From Phaeodactylum tricornutum CCAP 1055/1 (lineage: Eukaryota; Bacillariophyta; Bacillariophyceae; Surirellales; Neidiaceae): a DNA stretch of 64,000 nt. The translations under genes and the position numbers were made by a program. Positions 52,410 to 63,800 of this stretch are shown one piece after another. The notes beneath the pieces are model-generated. The model was not told the DNA's origin, made no database searches, and worked only from the letters and a program-made list of their open reading frames with translations. Each line of letters starts with the position of its first letter. The stretch's first letter is position 1. The stretch covers positions 744,001 to 808,000 of the forward strand of contig NC_011679.1 in the NCBI RefSeq assembly GCF_000150955.2. The letters run 5' to 3'.

Positions 52410-54305
52410 TTACGACTGAAACTTGGACAGCACGTGTTCCTGCAAGAACGCAAACACTCCTAGTTTTTCGGCTCCTTGTTCCAGAATGAGTGTTCCAGCC
52501 GCTTTCCACATACTCCCCAGTGGTAGTTTGCCGAATGGTACCATGGGCTTGGTCGCCAACGGCGTTTGATCATCACCGTACCGTTCTTTCCATACCATGA
52601 GCGGAGGAAGAATCAAAAAGAGGGTGCTCACGCCAAAGGCACCGCCGTATTCGAGGGCGTCGTAAAAGATATCGGGATTGGCGCACGCCAGGGCCAACGG
52701 GGGGCCAAAAATCAAGGCAAACAACGGTAGTTTGGATTTTGCTTCAAAGTCGGCACTCTTGGTATCCAGTTTAAGTAAATCAGCCCAACCGTCCCGTAAG
52801 CCGTAGGTAAAGCCAATGAGGGAGGTGACTACGGCTAGTGTCGAAAAGCCAGTTACAAGGGGACCCAAAAGTCCCGCGCCGCCACCAGATTGCAGCAAGG
52901 CGACGGGGTCGACCACCGACAGGTCCACGCCCGTACCGGCCACGTTCCCGAGGACAACGGCGTTCCAAGCCAGGAACAGGAGCAGCGGAGCCGTAGTCCC
53001 GGCAATGATAGCTTTGGTGATCTTGCTCCGATCGCCTTCTAGTTGATCCACCACAGTGGGTACGACATTTTGAAAGACCAGTGATAGAAAAAGAATGGGA
53101 AAGCAATCCACGACGTGTTCCGGGTGCTGGTTCGATATATTTACGAGGGCTCCAAAATCGGCCGTTTGAGCTCCGACGGCAACAATGGCGAGAAAGGTGG
53201 CGGCAACACCGACCACGAGCCCGTTGTTGACTTTTTCTACCACGTCGCGATTAGCGTTGAATAGAGCCACGGCACAGACGCTGACAAAGGCCGCGGGACC
53301 GACACCGTCGGGCACCGAATCCCAGGGCAAGACTTTGGCGAGATTGGCTCCCCCTTGCGCCACGTAGGCAACCATGACGGCGTAGTGCAGGAACATGTAA
53401 GCGGCACTACCCACGGCGCCCCAGGTACGACCGAGGCTATTGTTATAAAGATCCAACAAGCCGAGTCCAGGACGACCCGTTCCACCCATACGATTCAAAG
53501 TGAGTTCCGCAATCAACAAACCGGACATGGTCTACACAAGAGTGGCAGCAAAGGCAAGTTAAAACAGTGTGAGAGAATAGGGGTTGAGGGAGTATGCATG
53601 GATTCAGGAAACTGCTTATTATTCATGCAGGCGGATGCGGTAGTCCGCCGAGAGATGCTCGAATTCACGTACCATGTAGAACCAAGCTACGAGCATGGCG
53701 GCGGAGCTGGGTAGAAATCCGGCAGCGGCAGTGGCAGCGGGCACGGCCAAGACGCCGGCTCCGATGGTGGTCCCAGCTACCAGCGCTGCGGCGCCACCGA
53801 CGGAACCCGCCATATGCGAAGCCCGCAATTGCCCGTCCCGTTCGTTGCGATTGTACTGCAGAGCACTGAACATGCGCGGGACGTCGCCGTTATCGTATTC
53901 CGCAAAGGTAATCCGTGATTCGTCAATCGTGCCGATCTTTTCGTTCAATTGAGACCAGAGTGTGTTGGTGTCGGCGACGACTACTGGGGAAGTATCGCTA
54001 CTGGAGGCGAGTGCGTTGGGGGTGATATTCGGTAATGGTGTGTTGGTTGTGGTAGAAGATGTGGTTGCTGAAGAGGATACGTTCATTTTGGCGTTGGATT
54101 CCGGAGATTTGGTCACATCATCAACGGAGGAAACCCACCGTCGAGTGTGACGGTGTCGGTAGACGCTCAAAGAAGGTGCGCTGGTTCGAGTCCGGGAGGA
54201 TGTGGGTTGGAAAGCAACGCTGCCGGAACTCACACACGCCAGGACAAGTAGTGTAAGGATCAATCCGTTCGGTCGAGACGAACGCAACCTTTGTCGCAGC
54301 TCCAT
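52410..54305 (-). CDS. Plastid-targeted aromatic amino acid permease-like transporter
   Basis: A multipass transporter of the bacterial-type HAAAP group (Mtr/TnaB/TyrP), which carries Trp or Tyr with protons. Exons 54305-53673 and 53531-52410 join across a 141-nt intron to give 584 residues. The N-terminus is a clear diatom plastid leader: a basic start, LILTLLVLACVSSGSVAFQP (signal peptide with cleavage before Phe), then a Ser/Thr/Arg-rich transit region. A 100-residue Ser/Thr/Asn-rich linker follows. The transporter begins with MAGSVGGAAALVAGTTIGAGVLAVPAATA (G-T-x-x-G-A-G-x-L-x-x-P is the family signature), and about 11 helices follow. The intron falls after WFYM in helix 2. ATG 54305 precedes the signal peptide; an upstream frame extension adds nothing sensible. 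Placement in a plastid envelope is inferred from the leader. Confidence 0.88.
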
Positions 54306-55303
54306 CTTTCTATATATGTGCTTTGGTAAAGAAGTGACAACGAAACGAATACAAGGAAACAGTACAAGCAAGAGGAAGTCCAATCAGTCGCCAACGTATA
54401 TCAAAAAGGCAATCAGTCACAGGTCAGTGGATAGATTGTCGAATTGTAGGAACCAAAAGTAGACGCAATGAGACGACGTCTGGTTGACTCGTGTGGGAGA
54501 TATAATCTGGTTTGGTCTGACGGTAACTGCAAGTCAGCAATCAAGAACGTGGTGAATGTACGACGGTGTGAATGTTATGAATGAGACCGACACTACGGCG
54601 GCGTGTCTTCGCTGGTTTCTTCCTTCTTCGTTTCGTCCCAATTGCACCCCAAAACTCTGTTTCGTGCGGGAAAAACGTGGGGGTGTCGTGTGCTACTGCC
54701 GTCGTACTGGACGAATTCGCCAGCCGCGGATGGAATGGCGAAGGTTCGGCATATGTCACGATGAGGTCATCTTACGCGCGGTGTTTTACGGTCTGACTCA
54801 GAAATCGTATACCAGTCAGACATTCCAGGGTCGAATTCCCTAATTCCAACCGAGTGTGTCATCCGCGAATTGTAGTAGGTCCCTTTGGGCGGATTGAGAC
54901 CCGCCAAATCCCGAGTCGAATCGAGCACGAATCTCCTTCCACTATGACCAGTATATATTCCCCCCTCGTTCCGAATAGCCCTCACCCCTCCATTTTGACA
55001 CACTGAAAGGGCTGGAGGGTGGCAATCAAACCGATGCGGATACGGTAGCTACACATACTCCCATGTCAGTCAACAAAACTCCAAAAGATATTCCTCATGC
55101 ATACATACGTATTGCATCATCTAGGTAGTTAATTGTATAGATGAGTAGGTGTATAGTCGACGAACCGTCTATGCTCGGCATCTAGAAGAGCAGTAAAAAC
55201 CCATTACGGTTGTCCCCCAACTGCCCGGCCGGAGGAATCTTCCCGAGTACACAGGGGGTGTCCAACATCCCAACACGTCATGGTATCGCGGTCTCGCCCG
55301 GCG
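54306..55303. other. Intergenic, about 1 kb
   Basis: Holds the permease promoter and the 3' end of the GCN5 gene. Short open frames (for example 54556-54843) show no family resemblance. Nothing else was recognised. Confidence 0.45.
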
Positions 55304-56911
55304 CTAACTCTTGGACCCCGCACCTCCGACAGAAGTCGTACCCGTATCTTGTTGAAAGAGATTCTTCACGTATCGTTCCAAACTAGTCGCACACTCCATA
55401 TACGGGCTTCCGTCGTCATTGTATAATTTGCAGTTGTTCACCATGAGCATTAGATCGGCAAACGCCATTTGCTTGGACCGGTACAGATCGGCCCGGATCC
55501 GCTTTTCCATTGTCGACAAGTCAATCGGGGTCGTCACGACTTGCAAATAATCCGGAACTTCCGTCAGATCTACGGGCTCCCGGAAAGGCCACGCAAATTG
55601 CTGCTCTTCAATTTTCCGTAACATTGCCAACAGCGTAGTTTTGAGGGCACTCTTCTGACGATCCGCTTCCTTGCCTTGTCCACTGGCGGTGGTCAAATCG
55701 GCCAACGTCCAACCGGCCTGGGCAATCCCGGGAATGGCCAACGCGCGGGCGGCCGCTTGATTGGACCGTGATAAGCTAACGGCTGTGGCGTTCGCGGACG
55801 TCCCCACCGGTGTCGCCGTCAAGCCCGGGACGCGTGAATTCGCTGTTGCCAAGGATCCTTCCTCACTCGCGTCTCGCCACGACGACAACGGCTCGTACAC
55901 GATCCGGCTCTTGGCGACGCGACTCACTTGCGCGAGAATAAAATTCCGTTGCGCCTGCAGCATTTCCGGAACGCGGGTAAAATCAATAGAGGGATGGACG
56001 TAGCATTCCATCGGTGTGCCACCGTCATAGTCCTTGATTAGGCCAAAGTATCGACCCTTGGGCATGGAAATATTCTTGGCAAACCCTTGCTTTTTGAAGT
56101 AGCCAATGGCGTAGTTGTCGGCGTACGTAATGAAATATTCGATTCCGGTTTCGGCGCCAATCTTTTTGAGCAAGTTCATAAGCTTGGTGCCGTATCCTTT
56201 GACTTGATGGGACGCATTAACGGCACAAAAAGCAATTTCGGCAAAACGCATTTCCGGAAAAGCACGGTAGCAAATACCGCCAATAATTTCTTCGTCGGAA
56301 TCTTTCACGTCGGGATTATCGTTGAGAATAGCCAAGGATGTATGACGGCGGTCAAACACAAGACGGGCAATATATGCCCGCGGCATTTTGGGTAACTGCT
56401 TCGAAAAGAGCGATTTGAGACCAACGAGTTTAATCATGGAATCGGGTTCCCCGTCGTTGCGAACCACGATCCATCGAAGGCTATCGTAGACATTCTGGGC
56501 GTCTTTCGAAGCTCCAACAGAGTCCTCTAAAGCTTGCTCGCGATTGTTCGTAGCAGTATCAGTAGATTCCTCAACTAGGTTGGATTCGGCATCCCTTTCT
56601 CCAGTAGCAGCGGGAGAGTTTGAAGCCGGAAGGGGATCTTCTGTCGGTGAGATGTCAGCCTGGTCCACCTCCATCATCGCCGTCTCGTCTATCCCTTGTG
56701 AATCTTTAATCGATGGATCGATCTGTTCTAATGTGGAAGCTTCCGTATTGTCGTTATCTGGTTCCTTCTCTGCCTCATCAGCGACTTTGTCTGATGTCGG
56801 AGCAGCAGCCGGGGGTTCATCATCTTTCTCCGGCTCGCCCTTGGCTACCTCGGCCTCTATTTCCTCGGCTTTGCGCTTGCGAGATACTTCGCCTGTTTCG
56901 CTGGCGCTCAT
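55304..56911 (-). CDS. GCN5-type histone acetyltransferase with bromodomain
   Basis: Acetylates histone H3 tails as the catalytic subunit of SAGA/ADA-like complexes. It has 535 residues and no intron. An acidic Glu/Asp/Ser-rich N-terminus (1-135, with one KRK basic cluster near residue 12) precedes the GNAT domain (about 145-310). In it, GGICYRAFPEMRFAEIAFCAV carries the catalytic Glu, QVKGYGTKLMNLLK the acetyl-CoA loop (Q/R-x-x-G-x-G/A), and YFKKQGF the late motif. LIKDYDGGTPMECYVHP matches GCN5. The bromodomain (about 425-525) has WPFREPVD, VPDYLQVVTTPIDLSTM and NCKLYNDDGSPYM, with the acetyl-lysine-binding Asn. The start is the first ATG. The order HAT then bromodomain and the length match yeast Gcn5. 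Confidence 0.95.
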   Translation of the reverse strand: MSASETGEVSRKRKAEEIEAEVAKGEPEKDDEPPAAAPTSDKVADEAEKEPDNDNTEASTLEQIDPSIKDSQGIDETAMMEVDQADISPTEDPLPASNSPAATGERDAESNLVEESTDTATNNREQALEDSVGASKDAQNVYDSLRWIVVRNDGEPDSMIKLVGLKSLFSKQLPKMPRAYIARLVFDRRHTSLAILNDNPDVKDSDEEIIGGICYRAFPEMRFAEIAFCAVNASHQVKGYGTKLMNLLKKIGAETGIEYFITYADNYAIGYFKKQGFAKNISMPKGRYFGLIKDYDGGTPMECYVHPSIDFTRVPEMLQAQRNFILAQVSRVAKSRIVYEPLSSWRDASEEGSLATANSRVPGLTATPVGTSANATAVSLSRSNQAAARALAIPGIAQAGWTLADLTTASGQGKEADRQKSALKTTLLAMLRKIEEQQFAWPFREPVDLTEVPDYLQVVTTPIDLSTMEKRIRADLYRSKQMAFADLMLMVNNCKLYNDDGSPYMECATSLERYVKNLFQQDTGTTSVGGAGSKS

Positions 56912-57378
56912 AGTCCGTATTTAAAAGAATCCTTTATTACCCAATGTGAAATGACGGCAGCCCGTTGTTATCCTTGTGCTCAAATATGATAAGAGGCAAG
57001 CAGAGTACCTACCTGTTCATTGCCAGAAAAGGACAACAATCAGGCCAGCTTGTCATGTCAATTCACTGTTACAAAAAAATACCGACTGCGATTGGGTTAG
57101 GGTAGGGCCTGTCTTCCAACCTACCTCGGACAGGTGGCTTGGCGCCAAAGTTGAAGTGCCGACCACTGTGTGACGTGTGTATTTCCACGACGAAGCCGAG
57201 AACTGTTTTCGCCCAATCACTGCGGAAGACGATGATGTGTGGTTCTCCCGTTCGTACGTAAAACCCTTCAAGGGGGCAAGTCTTACCGAAAAAAGAATGG
57301 TTAGCACGATGATTCTGTAATGAAAATTTAACATCTTCTAAAGCTAACAATCTTGTGATACACAACAGTGTCGACTAC
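56912..57378. other. Intergenic, same-strand genes
   Basis: Carries the GCN5 promoter and the 3' flank of the next plastid preprotein gene. No gene or repeat was seen. Confidence 0.45.
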
Positions 57379-57963
57379 TTAGTAGAAGTACTTGGGCTTC
57401 TTGGCGGCAACCGTCTTTTTAGCAGCGACAGCGGCCTTTTTGGGGGCAGCCTTTTTGGCGACAACGGTCTTCTTCGCGGCAGCCTTCTTTCCGAAGATTC
57501 CGGTCGAAGTGGCGGAGTCCAAAGTCTTGGCGTCCGCAGTTCCGGACCAGTCGAACTTGGTCTTGGCCATGCGGTGTCCTAGCGTGACAGATTTCTTCCA
57601 GCCTTGAGAAAGATCGGTTCCACGCGCCATGTACCACTCAGTGTAATCGATGAACTTGCCAGCCTTCTTCACATTGCGCTGGTAGTTCTCGTCCTTCTTC
57701 TTCTTTTCTTCCGCACGGACCTTTTCGTACTGAGCCTTGCTGAGTCCAGCAGGGACATAGGAGTTGTCTCCGAGCTTGCCTACCTTGACATTCTTGTTCG
57801 AGCGAGCTCCGTACTTGTTGCCGTCGCGATCGAACAAGTCGAGGTTGAAAATGCGGTCGGCCAAAGCGTTTTGGGCAGTGGACACGCGGCCGTTAGTAGG
57901 TGCAGGGGCAAAGGCAGAAGCCGAAGCCAAGAGTGTGCAAGCGATGATGGCGGTAGTCTTCAT
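57379..57963 (-). CDS. Plastid preprotein with Lys/Ala-rich, H1-like tail, unknown function
   Basis: A 194-residue protein with a textbook diatom plastid leader: signal peptide MKTTAIIACTLLASASA cleaved before FAPAP (the ASAFAP motif). The mature part has a short conserved-looking core (NALADRIFNLDLFDRDGNKYGARS, then KNVKVGKLGDNSYVPAGLSKAQYEKVR), a Lys-rich helix, a segment with YTEWYMARGTDLSQGWKKSVTLGHRMAKTKFDW, and a C-terminal tail of alternating Lys and Ala (KKAAAKKTVVAKKAAPKKAA, about 160-190) like histone H1 or bacterial HU-like tails. I do not recognise the family. The tail could bind plastid DNA, RNA or acidic membrane surfaces. No intron; ATG at 57963. Confidence 0.8.
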   Translation of the reverse strand: MKTTAIIACTLLASASAFAPAPTNGRVSTAQNALADRIFNLDLFDRDGNKYGARSNKNVKVGKLGDNSYVPAGLSKAQYEKVRAEEKKKKDENYQRNVKKAGKFIDYTEWYMARGTDLSQGWKKSVTLGHRMAKTKFDWSGTADAKTLDSATSTGIFGKKAAAKKTVVAKKAAPKKAAVAAKKTVAAKKPKYFY

Positions 57964-58818
57964 GATGCAAGAGTAACTTACTACGAGATACAGTCGTAAA
58001 AATTATAGAATTTGGATTGCTTCCTGCCGAGGTACCAGCGAAACACGAGCTAGGGATCTGCTTCTGGAAACAACATGCTACGCACTTGACAATTAGCGAC
58101 GACGTCCTTACTGGGTCCTACCTAGCTCGTAAAAAAAATTCATTTCAACATATTTTGTGGCCTTGGTCATCCACGTAGAAATATACTGTGTCTCTGGTTG
58201 CGGTTCTGGATTCGCATGAGGCACCCAGATTCTGACTCAGCATTATGGTCCGCAGGTCAGACTTATATCCATGTCACTTGCCCCGTCCATATCGGTTTGT
58301 ACGTCAGCGGTACAATCTTGCATTCGCAACCGGCTACTTCTTCTGTCCTGCTTGCGTCAGCGGCAACGGTTCTTCTACCTTCCGTCGCCCTCTTGTCAAC
58401 GAGCTAGGTAGAAACAGCCTCTAACAGGGTAATGTAAATGAGGATGGCATCTCCATCAGTAGACTTAGACAATTAGACCATAATCTGTCGAGACCGTATC
58501 GCAACATTTGCAGAAAACCAGATTGCCTTAAAATTCAAAGATCCATCCATAAAATTCCCGACAGACTTGCCCCGTTTCACCGTCAGCGCCAGAAGTTATA
58601 GACGGCCCATCACAATGGACTCCTTCTCACCGAAGTAGCGAAGAGACACGGATAGCCATGTAGTCAGTAGTACACTCTAAGCAGAACACTTTTGGCAGAC
58701 AAAGCCATTCCTAGCAGGTACGCGAATGAGGTACATAGTTTATCCTCGCTAGGTCAATATGCAAACGAATGTGGGAACAGCTCATAATCATTGCAAACTA
58801 CACATCCGCAATAAGCGA
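57964..58818. other. Intergenic, 855 bp
   Basis: Contains the promoter of the Lys/Ala-rich preprotein gene and the 3' end of the DUF1825 gene. A 69-codon frame at 58198-58407 is not supported. Nothing else was recognised. Confidence 0.45.
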
Positions 58819-59793
58819 TCATATTCCCATGCGGTTGCGATCGGCTTCAGCGTCGGATCGCATCATATTGTGGCATTTTTTCAATAACTTGCGATACTGC
58901 TCCTCATCCAGTCCCATGCTTGCCAAGAAATCGTTACATTGCGTCACATATGACTTGTTTAGAAAGCCCATTAGCTTGAATCGAGCGAAAAAGACCTCCC
59001 ATCGGTCTTCAATTTTTTCAATCTCGTCTAGGTACCGGATCTTTCCCAGTGGATCAAATTCGGCATATTTTCCGCCAAACTGAATTAGGGACATGTGATC
59101 CCGGCACAGCTTTTCGTATTCGTCCTTAACAGTCGGCGATTGAAACGCTTCCTCGTCTCCGCTGAACGGTGAGCTCGTTATTGATTCAGCCGCTGCCATC
59201 GCGGTAATAGATGGCTTCTCTCGACTATCATTCGCTTGCTGCATAAGTTTGGCCAAATCCAAATCGGATGGGGGCATGGGAGGCGGCGTGTTTTTCGCCA
59301 TTGCCCGCATGCAAGCACCCTGCCAACGCATCATGGATCCAATACTTTGTACCGTCACGCCGTGGGTGTCTAAGTGTGCCTGTGTTAATTTGGCGTATTC
59401 CTTTGTCTGAAAGTCTGGAGAAATGCTGAGCCGGGTGATCAAATTTTCCCATTGCTCGACAGCATCGTCAATCCCGTCTGCTACTTTGAGAAGTCGTTGA
59501 GGTTCGGGAGTTTGACCCATCTGCATATCGAGATTGAGTCTGGTCATCTCGGCGGCAAACTCGGGGCCAGCAGAGTTCAATTTTTCCATACGCGGTTCTA
59601 CATCGATCGCAGTCTCAGATCTAAAGGGACAGAAAGGCCCCACCGGCGTCAAAGCCATTTGCAACTGATCTGAAGAAATCTTCGAAACTAAATTACTCGA
59701 ACGAAGGGAAGTGATGAATGCCGTTGCCGAGGCCTCATAAGCCGTCACAATCGCTACAATCAAAAGCAAGGTTGGGCATGCTTCAATTCTCAT
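58819..59793 (-). CDS. Plastid-targeted DUF1825 protein
   Basis: A 324-residue preprotein. The N-terminus MRIEACPTLLLIVAIVTAYEASATAFIT is a signal peptide ending in the ATAF form of the plastid motif. The C-terminal 110 residues match DUF1825, a small conserved cyanobacterial protein of unknown function: DEYEKLCRDHMSLIQFGGKYAEFDPLGKIRYLDEIEKIEDRWEVFFARFKL and the closing MGLDEEQYRKLLKK. The middle (about 60-190) is helical and rich in Met, Thr and Glu; I do not recognise it. A family found in cyanobacteria and plastids suggests a plastid role inherited from the endosymbiont, as inference. The ATG at 59793 is the first in frame. No intron. Confidence 0.85.
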   Translation of the reverse strand: MRIEACPTLLLIVAIVTAYEASATAFITSLRSSNLVSKISSDQLQMALTPVGPFCPFRSETAIDVEPRMEKLNSAGPEFAAEMTRLNLDMQMGQTPEPQRLLKVADGIDDAVEQWENLITRLSISPDFQTKEYAKLTQAHLDTHGVTVQSIGSMMRWQGACMRAMAKNTPPPMPPSDLDLAKLMQQANDSREKPSITAMAAAESITSSPFSGDEEAFQSPTVKDEYEKLCRDHMSLIQFGGKYAEFDPLGKIRYLDEIEKIEDRWEVFFARFKLMGFLNKSYVTQCNDFLASMGLDEEQYRKLLKKCHNMMRSDAEADRNRMGI

Positions 59794-60082
59794 TCTTAAA
59801 AATAAATACTGTCGCTTCGAGAGTGCAGGAGGCACTCACTGTCACCATCGTCAAGATCCTCGCCCCCATGGCATGACACCGAAATCTTGCTTCACAAAAT
59901 TTGGATTTCAACATATTCCACGTGGCATTGTATCTTGCGACAAAAAAGAAAGGAACGTCGATTAAATGAAATCTCGAAGAATTTCTTTTTCAGACCCGCT
60001 TTCACGTATTCTTTTTTCTTTTCGTTTGCGAATACTCTCCTCATCATTTGCCATCATAAAAACGAATTTCATGATTTTCACC

Positions 60083-60667
60083 ATGAAACATACCTTTTTC
60101 TTGGCAATTGCTCTCGCCAGCATGGCCTCTGCGGCTAATTCTTGGAGCTTTGAACGTATGCCTTATGGGATATTGAGTCCGATGGTCCAACATGCCTATT
60201 CCCCGGCAGAACGACTTCTTCGCCAGTCCTATGCTCCCACGAATCGCGAATTAGCAGATTTTAGCAGTTATCCACGTTGCGAAGTGACGGACAATGATGA
60301 GAAGTTTGAACTTGCTATTGCCGTTCCGGGTATTGATTCTAAGAACATCGATGTCAGTGTCAACGACAACATTCTTTCAATCCAAGGTCACCAAGAATCC
60401 AAGAGTGGGACGTATAGCTTCACATCTACATTTTCTCAGAGCTACACGCTAGATCCGACTGTTGAGAGCGACAAGGTCAACGCAAACCTCAACAACGGAA
60501 TACTCGTTATTTCGGGCCCCAAAGACTTGGAAAAGCTAGGGAGGCGAGTTCGAAAGATTCCTATTTTGACCGATAGCTCTAGCCTTGTTCAAAGCGGTGA
60601 GCAAACATCTGATGTGGCACAGGATCACAAAGAAATCAAGATTGCAACGAACGACGACACCAAATAG
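60083..60667 (+). CDS. Small heat shock protein (HSP20) with signal peptide
   Basis: A 194-residue protein with an alpha-crystallin domain (about 66-150): PRCEVTDNDEKFELAIAVPGIDSKNIDVSVNDNILSIQGHQE, then NANLNNGILVISGPK, which is the HSP20 A-x-x-x-N-G-V-L pattern. These ATP-independent chaperones hold unfolding proteins. The start MKHTFFLAIALASMASAANSW is a signal peptide without a Phe-Ala-Pro plastid motif, so ER or secretory destination is inferred, or a plastid if the following AANSWSF is read loosely. The C-terminus lacks KDEL and the usual I-x-I/V motif is only approximate (KIPIL near residue 160). The frame is open upstream to an ATG at 59966. The ATG at 60083 has the context CACCATG and directly opens the signal peptide. 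Confidence 0.85.
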   Translation: MKHTFFLAIALASMASAANSWSFERMPYGILSPMVQHAYSPAERLLRQSYAPTNRELADFSSYPRCEVTDNDEKFELAIAVPGIDSKNIDVSVNDNILSIQGHQESKSGTYSFTSTFSQSYTLDPTVESDKVNANLNNGILVISGPKDLEKLGRRVRKIPILTDSSSLVQSGEQTSDVAQDHKEIKIATNDDTK

Positions 60668-60848
60668 GTAAAATTCTCAGAGTTCTGTTCGCATTCAGAC
60701 CTTTATATTTTGCCTTTGCATGAAGTCCTTAGCAATGAATCCTACGAAATCGATGACGAGGCCACATTCTTTCCGTTGATGCCAATATTGATGATAGTAG
60801 ATACGAATAATGCAAACCGATAAATTCACGCATTTTAGCATATTTTGA

Positions 60849-63800
60849 TTACTGCAGGAACAGTTTGCATTCCCCATTCGGCATAGTACAAGTATGGCGG
60901 ACGGTTTGAACGTGTGGCTTCTCGTTAAAGTCCCCTCCAGCCAGCATGCAGTGAATGTCCTTCAAGGACTCCTCGTCTGGCGGGAAAATTACAACAGCCT
61001 TGCGCCCCGCCTGGGTTGGCATGGATATGAAATAAGATCCAACCGAAACAGAAAATGAGGAAGAGGACGGGAAAACTCTCTTGTTTTCTAGTTTGTCTGG
61101 GGGAACTGTCAACTTGTAAAGTTCTTGAGCGACTTGCCAATGCAGCCATCGTCTTGGTTTGTTGTCACAACTACCACCAAGTACTGAACATTGTAAGCGA
61201 CATTGCAAAAGCTTTTGCATTGAAGACGGGACGCAATTCGGCAAAAGATTTTTGTATCTGGAAGGAATGCTAGAAGCGAAACGAACCAAAGCCGTCATGG
61301 CAAATAATTGCATTGGCCAAAACTTAATCGACAACAGCCGGTGAAACGATTCCGTCAAATTTTGCAGGACAACTTGTGATGTTTTTGGAGTTAAAACCTG
61401 TCCCAGCACCCCAAGTAACCGAGCAGCACCAAATACTGTGATTGAATAAGGCTGATCGGCGCGAGAGACCTCTTTTAAGCATTTTGGACTTGTGCATAGT
61501 CTGACAAGCTCAATCAATGCAAGGACTATCGTGCTCGAACCCCCACAGGTCTCCTCCACGTTTTCGTAGAAAATTCTCATTACTATAGCAACGAATGCAA
61601 CGAACCGTCTGCGTCGGCCTCTCGAAGACTTCTCGATCCGTGTCCAAGCTTTTACACACGATTGCACCAGAGGTTCAAGTTCACGAGGTGAAAAAGGATG
61701 CGACTTTTCAATGACCACCACCGCATCCATGAGTGCTTGGTAACTTATTCGTGGAGACAGACGTGCAATAAATTCAGACGGACTCCTCATCGGCAATTGA
61801 ATCTCCTGGAGGAAACCAGTCACAATTGTCATGAGCTGCAAAGACACCAATTTGGACGGTCGACGCTTTCGTTTTCGCTTTGCCTGACAATATTTTTGGC
61901 GCAGTGCCTGGTATTCCTCCCGCAAGAGCTTTTCCATTTGAAACTTCAAACCTATGTTATCAGTACCCCACAATCGGAACAGTACCGAGGCCACATTGGC
62001 CCTCAATTCCGCTCTAGTCCGCAGATCAAACAGAACCTTGATTAGCAACGTGACCAGTGATTCGTCACTCGGCGGAATGCTTTCTCCGATCGCTGATGCG
62101 TGCAGCGCAATGATTGTAACTGTAACTTCTTGTGTCCATGGATTTTGTATTGCTCTTGAGAGCATTGCTGTATCACTTTTTTCACACTGGGGGAAGACTG
62201 GACACAGCCATTTCACCAAAACGCTGTAAAATTGGGCTCGACATGTGTCCTCATTCCGGCAGAAATAATCGGATCGCTCACAGCACCACAAAGTTTGCGA
62301 TACGAGTCGTGTAGTTCGCAGTATTACATCGTGGAGGGACCTTGATGCTTCACCAAGAAAGGCGCTAAAACACAAAGGCCAGGAAAAGAATAGAAGCTGT
62401 CGGCAAACACGCACCGACATGAGTAAATGATCCTTCGCAAACTCTTTTGTCAATCCGTTTTCTAAAATGTCATGGTACACCAAAATTTGGCCAAATGCAA
62501 GAGAGACGTTACACAGGGATGGAGCCGATGCACTTTCACCCGAGCGAAATAAAGAACTCTCGACTGTAGAAATCTGTAGACTCCGGCCAGCATTGCTGCT
62601 ACAGTTATTTTGTCTCTCCTTTCCCACTTGGGTCCAAAGCAAAGACTCCAGTCCACGCCGTGCCTTTTCTGTGAGAGGTACCAAATGCTCCGGATAAGGT
62701 AGATCTATACCCATCTGTGTCTGCAAAAATGGCTCCAGTCCTCTCAGCGTTACCAGTACGTCAAACATGTTCCTAATAACTGCCGATTGCCAATCATCCT
62801 GGGGGTCGATCAGTGGCAAATGTTCCAGCAGCGTCAAGACACGTCCTGTCAGAAAGGAGAAGATTCGCAGCTGCAGCTGAAATTGCGGCTGAGATGGGAT
62901 CTCATTATGGAACACAGCCGCTTGAATGGCTTCTAACAATGGTCGCAAGCCCTCTTCCAAATAGCTGTGCAATGCGTATAACGCAGGGCATAGCAACCCA
63001 GCCGGTAACCACGAGTGACAAATTGGATCACTGGAGGACGACTTTACCGCCGTGACAAGGTCGCATAGACCTTTCCATAATGGTGAAATCATGGGCGGAC
63101 TAGAGCGGGCGTAGTGGTCAAGCCTTGTTACGGAGCCGAAAACAAATGCTCCCACCTGAAAGGCGTTCCAGTGCTGAGTCGTGTCTGAATCGTAACAGTC
63201 TGCCCAGGAAGCATTCTCGATATGAATTTTGGTATCCGCCCTGACCATCAAACTCTGAGTTACATCGAGCAAGGCTTTGAGCTCTTCCAAAATCCATTTC
63301 TGTACTTGTGCACGATCGAAAGGAAGAAAGTTTGGATCCGGGTTGACGCCGACCTTCAGCAATTCAAACAAGAATTGCAAAAACCGCGTCACCGTGGCAA
63401 ATCGTGAGATAAACCAAATAGAAGGCTTCATAAGACTTGTTTTTCCATGCGTGTTGTTGGTCGAGTTCTCGTGGTACAGCGCATCGTCTTTGATACTGTG
63501 CAGATAGGAGTTGAGAATGGCCACATGAGAATCATGTAAGTCGTGCGCCGTGATAAAATTAGTAGTTTGTGTGAGAGATTCGCTGCCATTTTCACTACTG
63601 CCCGATCCCGAGAGAAGCGACTGGATCAAGCTTTGTACAGGTGCACAAGGTAGAATTTTGGAACGCAAACAATCACGGACTGTGCGTTTTCCTGCTTGTT
63701 CAAAATCTCGTTCCAAACGCTTTAACAATGCCGTTGTAACGGGATGTATCATTGCTTGTGTGGCGCCATTCACTTCGTCCTGGCAGAATGAATTGTCATG

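Noticed and set aside
54818-54842. AGGGTCGAATTCCCT as a possible tRNA T-arm
   Set aside because: Only a four-base stem and no matching D or anticodon arm; looks like a chance palindrome round an EcoRI-like site.
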